A DNA stretch of 14,170 nucleotides from Gemmatimonadota bacterium (lineage in GTDB: Bacteria > GCA-2686955). The stretch is taken from positions 1 to 14,170 of the forward strand of contig NYZA01000221.1 of assembly GCA_002686955.1 (NCBI GenBank), in the 5' to 3' direction. Numbering within the stretch: position 1 is the stretch's first letter; the number at the start of each line of letters is the position of its first letter. The notes under the pieces were generated by a model. That model was given only the letters and a program-made list of their open reading frames with translations. It was not told where the DNA came from and made no database searches. Below are positions 1 through 5,207 of the stretch, in pieces. The position numbers were made by a program, and so were the translations under genes.

Positions 1-2
1 GA

Positions 3-1130
3 AACGGTGCGAAGCACCGCCAGGGCACGAATCTGCGCCGCCTCGCGACGAAAGTTGGTGAGAAATGCGGGCTAGCTCTCCTCCTCGCTCCCCTTCCACT
101 CGAACCGGCCCGCGCTGATGCGCCCGTCGACTCATCCGCCGCGGCCGGAGGCCTCGAATGGGCTGTGCAGCCGCTCCTCTCCTGGAGCGCCGAACAGGGG
201 GTGGGAGCGGGCCTGCGAGTCTACCTGATCGGTCCACCCCCCGCGCTCTCTCGCGTCCAGGCACAGGCATTCGCCGCGCAACACGATTTCTGGAGCGTTC
301 AGCTCGCCTACCGCAGCTACCGCTTTGCGGGCACCCGCGTGACGATGCGCGGCTCCCTGCTCTGGGAGGAGGATGGAAGCTCTCGCTTCTTCGGCGTCGG
401 CAACGATTCCGCGCTGGGAGACCAGGTTCGCTTCGGACGCAACCGTTTCGCGATCGCGCTCGAGCCGGGGCGTCGCTTCGGCGCGGGCTGGGAGACCCGT
501 CTGCGTCTGAAGCTGGCCAGCGAAGCGCTCGATTTCGATCCCGATCCGACGCGGATCGGCGGCCGCGATTTCGCGTCGGGTGAGACACTGAGCAGTGTCA
601 TCGCGGCGGTGCTCCAGCACGATCGGCGCGACGTGGAGTGGGCGCCGACGCGAGGGAGCCTGGCCCGGCTCGAGTTGGGGCGTGCGCTCGGTCCCGACCT
701 GAGCTACTGGCGCTGGAGAGCCGAAGTGCGCGCTTACCACGCGATCTTCTCCCAGCTCGTGCTGGCGGGGCGAGTGGAGATCGACGCGCTCGTCGGCGAC
801 GATCTTCCTTTCTATGTCATGCCGATCTACGGCGGAGCGACCTATGGACGGGGGCAGTTCGCCGGGCGCTTCCGCGACCTGGTGCGCCGCGGCCTCGCCG
901 CGGAAATACGCTGGGATCCCCTTCCCCGCGCCGGACTCGTCGCTTTCGTCGACGCAGGCGAAGTGGCCCCGGGAGCCTTCGCCGCAGCCCCGGGACCGAT
1001 CCACACAGGCGCCGGACTTGGCCTGCGCTTCACCCCCGGTCCCCCGGGCCTGATCGCTCGTCTCGACTTCGGATACGGAGGGGGGACCGAAGGGCTACAC
1101 ATCTATCTGAACTTCGGGCACGCTTTCTGA
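3..1130 (+). CDS. Omp85/D15-type outer-membrane beta-barrel protein, 5' partial
   Basis: This reading frame is open from the left edge of the window, so the gene probably begins outside it; no ATG or GTG precedes the hydrophobic stretch encoded at about 66-116 (CGLALLLAPLPLEPARA), which looks like a Sec signal peptide. The mature part alternates short amphipathic strands and turns typical of a transmembrane barrel. Near 838-882 it carries YGRGQFAGRFRD, which resembles the conserved (L)RGY...GRFRD loop of the surface antigen D15/Omp85 superfamily, and the protein ends in an aromatic residue (NFGHAF), as outer-membrane barrels usually do. No POTRA domains are visible, so it looks like a barrel-only member of roughly 375 residues rather than full BamA or TamA. 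Such proteins sit in the outer membrane; the cargo or partner cannot be inferred. A CTG at 33 is a less likely start. I am fairly sure of the family and unsure of the exact role. Confidence 0.75.
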   Translation, partial: NGAKHRQGTNLRRLATKVGEKCGLALLLAPLPLEPARADAPVDSSAAAGGLEWAVQPLLSWSAEQGVGAGLRVYLIGPPPALSRVQAQAFAAQHDFWSVQLAYRSYRFAGTRVTMRGSLLWEEDGSSRFFGVGNDSALGDQVRFGRNRFAIALEPGRRFGAGWETRLRLKLASEALDFDPDPTRIGGRDFASGETLSSVIAAVLQHDRRDVEWAPTRGSLARLELGRALGPDLSYWRWRAEVRAYHAIFSQLVLAGRVEIDALVGDDLPFYVMPIYGGATYGRGQFAGRFRDLVRRGLAAEIRWDPLPRAGLVAFVDAGEVAPGAFAAAPGPIHTGAGLGLRFTPGPPGLIARLDFGYGGGTEGLHIYLNFGHAF

Positions 1131-1237
1131 AAGCCGCCATAAACAGCCTGCTGACACCTGCTTGCACCCGCGGTTCCGCGCTTCTCGTGTCGAACGTATA
1201 CCCGATTCTTCCGGTCGCTTTTTCTGACAAAGGGGCC

Positions 1238-1266
1238 TTGACCAGCCGATACCCGCCTACTATCAT
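1238..1266 (+). promoter_or_regulatory. Sigma70-type promoter for the 1272-1382 RNA
   Basis: TTGACC (1238-1243) and TATCAT (1261-1266) each match five of six bases of the sigma70 consensus hexamers and are separated by exactly 17 bases. Transcription would start around 1272-1274, the base where the perfect 12-bp stem of the downstream RNA begins. This coincidence is the main reason to believe it. Confidence 0.7.
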
Positions 1267-1271
1267 GACGA

Positions 1272-1382
1272 TGTCGCCCGGGTATCCTACCCATTTTCCC
1301 TACCACACATCCTACCAATGCTCCCACCCGGGCGACACTAATCACGGGGCGTCCTGTCGCAAGACGAGGCGCCCCGTTTTTT
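1272..1382 (+). ncRNA. Candidate small regulatory RNA or structured leader, about 110 nt
   Basis: The predicted transcript starts with TGTCGCCCGGGT (1272-1283), which pairs perfectly over 12 bp with ACCCGGGCGACA (1326-1337). The enclosed 42-nt loop is pyrimidine-rich, almost free of G, and contains three copies of CCTACC at 1286-1291, 1299-1304 and 1311-1316. A 6-nt linker leads into an intrinsic terminator (1344-1382). An unstructured C-rich loop with repeated motifs, capped by a stable stem and followed by a terminator, is typical of trans-acting small RNAs that pair with G-rich mRNA sites. The RNA ends 15 bases before the next start codon, so a cis-acting leader of the membrane-protein gene at 1398 is the alternative. 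The 5' stem and the terminator do not share bases, which favours a stand-alone RNA. I recognise no known RNA family. Confidence 0.6.
1344..1382 (+). terminator. Rho-independent terminator
   Basis: ACGGGGCG (1344-1351) pairs perfectly with CGCCCCGT (1370-1377). The top of the hairpin forms GTC-GCAA-GAC (1356-1365), a GNRA-type tetraloop, and the stem runs into six consecutive T residues (1377-1382). It is the clearest terminator in the window. Confidence 0.88.
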
Positions 1383-1397
1383 CGTGATGGCCAACCG

Positions 1398-2927
1398 ATG
1401 ATCCGCTTCCCCGCCGATCGTCTCGGCGTCGACGCGGCGGGCGTCCGCGCACTTCACAAGGCGTTTTGGCTCACGACACGCCGCGTCGACCGCCGGCGCA
1501 AAGTAGGGCGTTGGGGGCTGCGCCTCCTTTTCTTGGCAGCCGGCGTTCAGGCGTCGACCCATGTCGACGGCACGGCGGCGGGAGACGCGGCGGCACTCCT
1601 CTATCTCGCCGCCTACTTCCTGCCCCTCGTCTTGCTGGACCACGCCGCCGTCCTCTCGGAGCCGTATGACCTCAGTCGCATCGGCCATCTCCCGGTCCAC
1701 AGGGCGACCTACTATCTCGCCCGCCTCACGACGAGCACGCGGCTCCTCGCTCCCATGCTCGCGGTCTTCGTTCTGCCCGCCGCGTTCCGGGCGCCCGGCC
1801 ATCTCTTCGCCTATGCCGTCGCCGGAGCCGCCCTCTGCACCGCCCTACTCATGCTCGCCAACGGAATCCAGCGCTGGTTCGCCGGCGATGGGGGCCGCAG
1901 CACCGCCCAGCGACGTCTGGCACTTCTTCAGGCGGCCACCATGCTGCTCTACGTCGGAGGCCTCGGCGGGCTGCGGCGACTCCTCGGCGAAGGCGCGGAG
2001 CCGCCGAACTGGCTGACCGCCCCCTGGCAGCCGACCCAGTGGTTCGCCTCCCTCGGCGGCCCCATGCGGCCCGGTGCCTCACCAGCGGCGGCCCTCGCCG
2101 CCCTCCTCTTGGCCGCGGCCGGAGCCTTCTTGGCCTTTCGCCCCACTTCTTGCGCCCACCGCCCACCCATCACGACGACAACCGTCCACCGATCGCCCAC
2201 CTGGCGCCCGCCGCGCTTCGTCCTCAGATGGCTTTTCCCGGGAATGAGGGGCGTGGCGGTCGGTCGCCTGCTCATTTCGCACATTCGACACGACCCCCGC
2301 GTCTTCGCTCAGATCGCGGCCGTCGTCCCCGCCTCGGCGTTGATCCTCGCCGGAACAATGGCCGACGCGGAGCTACGAGACCCCTTCCTGAGTTCGGGGC
2401 AAACCACCACCTGGGGAGTCCTTTATGCCTATATTCTGCTCGTCTACGTCATCCTCTGCGACGGCGTCTCCCGCTCGTCGAACGCCTCCGCCGCCTGGAT
2501 ATTTCGGGCGGCTTGCGTCGATCCAGCGCAGCCCTTCGAGCAGCTTCAGCGGATCATGCGCGTCATGGTGTTCTGGCCCTACCTCTTCGCCCTGAGCGGA
2601 TTCCTGACGCTGCACCACGGCCACCCGCTCCACGCCTTCCTGCACGGCCTCCTGCTTGCACTCGCCGCCGAAGTCGTGGTCAACCTCCTGCGCGCCATTC
2701 GACCGAGGCACCCCTTCAGCGAAGAGCTCGGTGGCGGCGCCCAACCGGTCCGCCTACTCTCCCGCAACCTCCTCATCGCGGCCGTGGGATCGCCCCTGCT
2801 TCTCGTCGTCCACCATTGCGGCCTGCGACTCCCATGGGCCTACGTCGGAGCACTTCTCCTTCTGACTCTTCTCGCAGCATCGCTCTCCCGGCTGGCGACG
2901 GCGCGCGCTCGAACCGAATTGGCCTAG
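1398..2927 (+). CDS. Multi-pass membrane protein, ABC-2 exporter permease-like
   Basis: This 509-residue protein has about ten to twelve hydrophobic segments (for example near residues 64-82, 117-155, 175-192, 229-247, 305-322, 340-360 and several to the C terminus). It has an N-terminal cytoplasmic stretch of about 40 residues rich in Arg and Lys. The segment around residues 90-110 (YDLSRIGHLPVHRATYYLARL region) resembles the D-L...LPVSR..Y..AR-L motif that follows the first membrane segments of ABC-2-type exporter permeases, so it may form the membrane part of an ABC exporter. No ATPase gene lies in the window, which would be unusual for such an exporter. The ATG at 1398 has only a weak ribosome-binding site (GATGG at 1386-1390), and the coding region begins 15 bases after the terminator at 1382. 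Transcription may therefore depend on readthrough of that RNA or on an unseen promoter. Membrane location is near certain; the family is tentative. Confidence 0.7.
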   Translation: MIRFPADRLGVDAAGVRALHKAFWLTTRRVDRRRKVGRWGLRLLFLAAGVQASTHVDGTAAGDAAALLYLAAYFLPLVLLDHAAVLSEPYDLSRIGHLPVHRATYYLARLTTSTRLLAPMLAVFVLPAAFRAPGHLFAYAVAGAALCTALLMLANGIQRWFAGDGGRSTAQRRLALLQAATMLLYVGGLGGLRRLLGEGAEPPNWLTAPWQPTQWFASLGGPMRPGASPAAALAALLLAAAGAFLAFRPTSCAHRPPITTTTVHRSPTWRPPRFVLRWLFPGMRGVAVGRLLISHIRHDPRVFAQIAAVVPASALILAGTMADAELRDPFLSSGQTTTWGVLYAYILLVYVILCDGVSRSSNASAAWIFRAACVDPAQPFEQLQRIMRVMVFWPYLFALSGFLTLHHGHPLHAFLHGLLLALAAEVVVNLLRAIRPRHPFSEELGGGAQPVRLLSRNLLIAAVGSPLLLVVHHCGLRLPWAYVGALLLLTLLAASLSRLATARARTELA

Positions 2928-3024
2928 TCAGTATGTAACGACCGACTCCGAGCGCAAGCTCGTGGACAACGCTGCGGTTAGAGAACCGTTGCGCGCAGAG
3001 CCACCATACGAAAGGAGCCGGTCC

Positions 3025-3087
3025 ATGTCGCAGCAGGAATCTCGTGAGATATCCGGGCTAGCCCCCCCGGCCTCAACGCGCCGGTGA
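3025..3087 (+). CDS. Possible 20-residue small ORF
   Basis: An ATG at 3025 is preceded by a strong ribosome-binding site (AAAGGAG, 3011-3017) at 7 bases and opens a 20-codon frame ending in TGA at 3085-3087. The peptide (MSQQESREISGLAPPASTRR) has no recognisable motif. Its last codons overlap, on the opposite strand, the end of the HD-GYP gene. It could be a genuine small protein, the remnant of a lost gene, or chance. Only the start context supports it. Confidence 0.2.
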   Translation: MSQQESREISGLAPPASTRR

Positions 3088-3810
3088 GATCAGATGCGAC
3101 GAGCCGTCGAACTCGTTCCGCAGCGCCTTCTCGAGGGCCGGATCGCCCTCCAGGCGCAGAAGCGCCTCCACCACATCCACATCGAGCTTCTTGCCGGCGA
3201 GACCCTGCATGGTGGCCATCGCGGGAGTGATCGGGGTGGCGCGTGGGCGGAAGGGGCGCGGCGTCGTCAGAGCGTCGAAAGTATCCGCCGCCGCCACTAT
3301 TCGACAAGCCACGGGAATCTCTCCACTCGTCCGTCGATCCGGATAGCCGGAACCGTCCTCCCGCTCGTGGTGCCACCGCACTATGTTGGCGATATCGTCC
3401 AGATCGGGGACCTTTCGGATGATCCGGTCCCCCCGATCGGGATGCCCCTGCATGATCCGCACCTCATCATCGCTGAGCTTGGTCGCCTTCGTCAGAAGCG
3501 CCTCCGGCATCCCGATCTTACCCACGTCGTGCAGAAGCCCCCCGTACTCCAGAGTCTCGAGCTCCCTTCCGATGAAGCCGAACTGCACTCCGATCATCGC
3601 CGAGATCGAGCTCACCCGTCTCGAATGCTCATAGATCGGGAAGTGCTTCGCCGCGATGGCGGACGAAAGGGAGAGTAGAACCCCCCGCACCACACCTCGA
3701 AAGCGCTGGATCTCCTCTTCGAGCGCATGGAAGGGATTCTCGATCCCTGCCATCTCGCGCTCGACATCCTGCAGAACGTCTTGCAGCTCTCTTTCCGCGT
3801 GGTCCGACAT
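3073..3810 (-). CDS. HD-GYP domain cyclic di-GMP phosphodiesterase
   Basis: The 245-residue product is an HD-GYP metal-dependent phosphodiesterase, a class that hydrolyses cyclic di-GMP to pGpG or GMP in the cytoplasm. Metal and catalytic residues are all visible: H62, the HD pair H94-D95 followed by VGKIG, H123, H147-H148-E149, the GYP motif at 155-157 within EDGSGYPD, and D176 in the AADTFDAL segment. Residues 1-40 are acidic and probably helical or coiled-coil. No receiver, PAS or GAF domain is attached, so any input must come through this helix or a partner. The start is the first ATG of the frame; the bases before it (CAAGAG) give only a poor ribosome-binding site, which would fit translation from a message that also carries the dCMP deaminase gene 97 bases upstream. 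The GGDEF protein at 8968-13590 would have the opposite activity. Confidence 0.9.
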   Translation of the reverse strand: MSDHAERELQDVLQDVEREMAGIENPFHALEEEIQRFRGVVRGVLLSLSSAIAAKHFPIYEHSRRVSSISAMIGVQFGFIGRELETLEYGGLLHDVGKIGMPEALLTKATKLSDDEVRIMQGHPDRGDRIIRKVPDLDDIANIVRWHHEREDGSGYPDRRTSGEIPVACRIVAAADTFDALTTPRPFRPRATPITPAMATMQGLAGKKLDVDVVEALLRLEGDPALEKALRNEFDGSSHLISPAR

Positions 3811-3907
3811 CTCTTGAGCGACCGAGGGAGAATGTGAATGGGTTGGGCCCGCCTCTTCTTCAGTTCGGCAAATCTTCCAACGAACCTGAGAACCGTCGAC
3901 CGGAGCG

Positions 3908-4336
3908 TCAAACCTCGATATGCATCAGGTCGATTCCGAGCCGGCGAGCCACCTCGAAGCTCCTTTTGTCTCGGTAGAACTCGCCGTAGTAGACCCGCTT
4001 CAACCCCGCGTTCGCGACCAGCTTGAAGCAGTTCCAACATGGGCTGGCGGTGATATAGATCGAGCCGTCCTGGATCATCACTCCGTTGCGCGCCGCCTGC
4101 AGAATCGCGTTCGCCTCGGCGTGGATCGTCGCGATGCAGTGCCCATCGACCATGTCGTGCCCGACATCGTCGCAGTGGGGCATGCCGCGGATCGATCCGT
4201 TGTAGCCGGTCGACAAGATCGTTCGATTCCTGACGATCACGGCGCCCACATGTTTCCGGTCGCAGGTCGCGCGGGTCGCCACCTCACCCGCGATGCGCAT
4301 GAAGTAGCTGTGCCAATCCGATCGTTTCTCGGTCAA
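3908..4336 (-). CDS. Deoxycytidylate (dCMP) deaminase family protein
   Basis: The 142-residue protein belongs to the zinc-dependent cytidine/deoxycytidylate deaminase family and most resembles dCMP deaminase (ComEB type), which converts dCMP to dUMP for thymidylate synthesis. The N terminus (SDWHSYFMRIAGEVATRATC) matches the family pattern W-x-x-Y-F-M...A...R-S-T-C, followed by VGAVIV and GYNG. The catalytic zinc site is complete: H72-A-E74, with E74 as proton shuttle, and P-C100-x-x-C103. The start is taken as the TTG at 4336 because it places the homologous N terminus correctly and has an AGGGGG ribosome-binding site just upstream (on the minus strand, 4346-4341). The frame continues far upstream but the extension is low-complexity and not family-like. 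It lies upstream of the HD-GYP gene on the same strand and may be co-transcribed with it. Confidence 0.88.
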   Translation of the reverse strand: MTEKRSDWHSYFMRIAGEVATRATCDRKHVGAVIVRNRTILSTGYNGSIRGMPHCDDVGHDMVDGHCIATIHAEANAILQAARNGVMIQDGSIYITASPCWNCFKLVANAGLKRVYYGEFYRDKRSFEVARRLGIDLMHIEV

Positions 4337-4710
4337 GGGACCCCCTATGGGCTTGGATTCACCACGATCATACCCACTAGGGTCCCCAACACGGAGACCG
4401 CCCCCGAAGACTCTCCTCGGGGGCGGCCCGTCCCGTTCCCTGCCGGTAGCAGGTCTTGGTGGCGCTCTCGGCGCCCGGGTGATGGCCGTCGCTACGGCGG
4501 CAACCGCCCTTGATTCGGTGGCGCCTTCTTCTGTTCGGCGCTCGCCCGTGTGGAGGTGCACGGGCCGTGCCATCGCGCTCGATTCTCCGCAACCGGTTGC
4601 CATTTCGAGCGTCTGGGGCGATTCTGGAGGGAGATGAGGCCCGGCGCTCCTCCCGAATCGACAACGGGAGTGGACGATCCCAGCGCGCCGCCGGCTACGG
4701 AGGTTGTCGA
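4337..4710. other. Divergent intergenic region with consecutive hairpins
   Basis: No convincing gene occupies these 374 bases between divergently read genes. Going rightward they hold a perfect 10-bp inverted repeat, CCGCCCCCGA (4398-4407) and TCGGGGGCGG (4417-4426), with a 9-nt loop. Three 5-bp hairpins follow: CCTGC/GCAGG (4439-4453), GGCGC/GCGCC (4461-4475) and GCCGT/ACGGC (4485-4498). An alternative pairing GGCGG/CCGCC (4496-4508) overlaps the last one. None is followed by a T-run on either strand, so they are not obvious terminators. On the minus strand TATGAT (4372-4367) could be a -10 element for the deaminase gene, but I see no good -35 box. The hairpins could belong to an RNA or an untranslated leader, or reflect GC-rich chance pairing. 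Confidence 0.4.
4699..4703 (+). promoter_or_regulatory. Ribosome-binding site fixing the start at 4711
   Basis: GGAGG lies 7 bases before the ATG at 4711. This identifies it as the true start, although the frame stays open upstream. Confidence 0.75.
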
Positions 4711-5166
4711 ATGACCGGGGACATCCCTCAGGAAGAGGCCTGGCGCGGAGATCGCCACCGAGACGACGGTTCCTGGCGTGGAGATCTACATCCCGAGCGT
4801 CCGCGAGATGCCGAAAGCCCCCTGCCGGAGGCCCCCATCCCACGCCTCGAGACGGTCTACCGGGCGTCCAGCCCCGCCATCGCCGACCTGATTCGCGGCC
4901 TGCTCGACGACCATCAGATCCCCCACATTCGGCTCGCCGATTCGGCCACCGGCATCTTCGGCGTTCCACAGCACCTCGATATCGCCGTCCCTGAGGGCTT
5001 TGGTGAAGAGGCCCTTGCCCTGATCAGGGAATTCGTGGATGAGCGTGCCGGGGTCCCTTCGACAAGGTCGAGTGCGCATGCTGCCGGGCGGGGCCTCCTC
5101 CTTCCCGTCGGCGTCGCCCTGGCGGCGGTCCTCGCGGCCATTGCCGCCGCCTTCCTGCTGGATTGA
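4711..5166 (+). CDS. DUF2007-like protein with C-terminal membrane anchor
   Basis: The 151-residue protein has three parts. Residues 1-44 are polar, charged and probably disordered (rich in D, R, E and P). Residues 46-112 resemble the DUF2007 putative signal-transducing fold: a strand ending in VYRASSPAIADLIRGLLDDH, then IPHIRLAD, then a strand and helix through REFVDE. Members usually keep this V-Y-x-A...A..I...L-x-x-x-x-I-P pattern; their molecular function is not established. Residues 128-150 (GLLLPVGVALAAVLAAIAAAFLL) form a single hydrophobic segment at the extreme C terminus, so the domain would be tail-anchored with its N-terminal part in the cytoplasm. The start is set by the GGAGG at 4699-4703. 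It precedes the carboxylase operon by only 41 bases on the same strand and could be transcribed with it, although no functional link is evident. Confidence 0.7.
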   Translation: MTGDIPQEEAWRGDRHRDDGSWRGDLHPERPRDAESPLPEAPIPRLETVYRASSPAIADLIRGLLDDHQIPHIRLADSATGIFGVPQHLDIAVPEGFGEEALALIREFVDERAGVPSTRSSAHAAGRGLLLPVGVALAAVLAAIAAAFLLD

Positions 5167-5186
5167 CGCCGTCCGGGCGTTCTGTT

Positions 5187-5204
5187 TGACTCACCCTCGA
5201 GTCA
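5187..5204 (+). promoter_or_regulatory. TGACTC-N6-GAGTCA inverted repeat before mccB
   Basis: A perfect dyad, TGACTC (5187-5192) and GAGTCA (5199-5204), ends 3 bases before the mccB start codon. It covers the position where a ribosome-binding site would lie. It could be an operator for a dimeric regulator or an RNA hairpin masking the start. TTGACT at 5186-5191 also resembles a -35 box, but no matching -10 follows. Confidence 0.3.
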
Positions 5205-5207
5205 CAC

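Noticed and set aside
132-1004. Long minus-strand frame opposite the D15-like gene
   Set aside because: It is the mirror of a GC-rich coding region; its product is Arg/Glu/Ala-rich without any recognisable fold, while the plus strand gives a clear barrel.
1131-1230. Terminator for the D15-like gene (CGCG-GTTC-CGCG near 1169-1180, and CTTTTT near 1219)
   Set aside because: The short hairpin is not followed by a T-run, and the T-run at 1219 lacks a real stem before it.
1271-1387. 38-codon ORF as a true leader peptide
   Set aside because: Its ATG coincides with the predicted transcript start, it has no ribosome-binding site, and its end runs through the terminator stem.
4398-4426. RNase P RNA-like GAGGAGAGTC on the minus strand
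   Set aside because: The match is short and lies in a simple hairpin loop; no other conserved RNase P RNA element is nearby.
4337-4969. N-terminal extension of the dCMP deaminase reaching to 4969
   Set aside because: The extension is Arg/Gly/Pro-rich, unlike any deaminase, overlaps the DUF2007-like gene, and a good start with ribosome-binding site exists at 4336.
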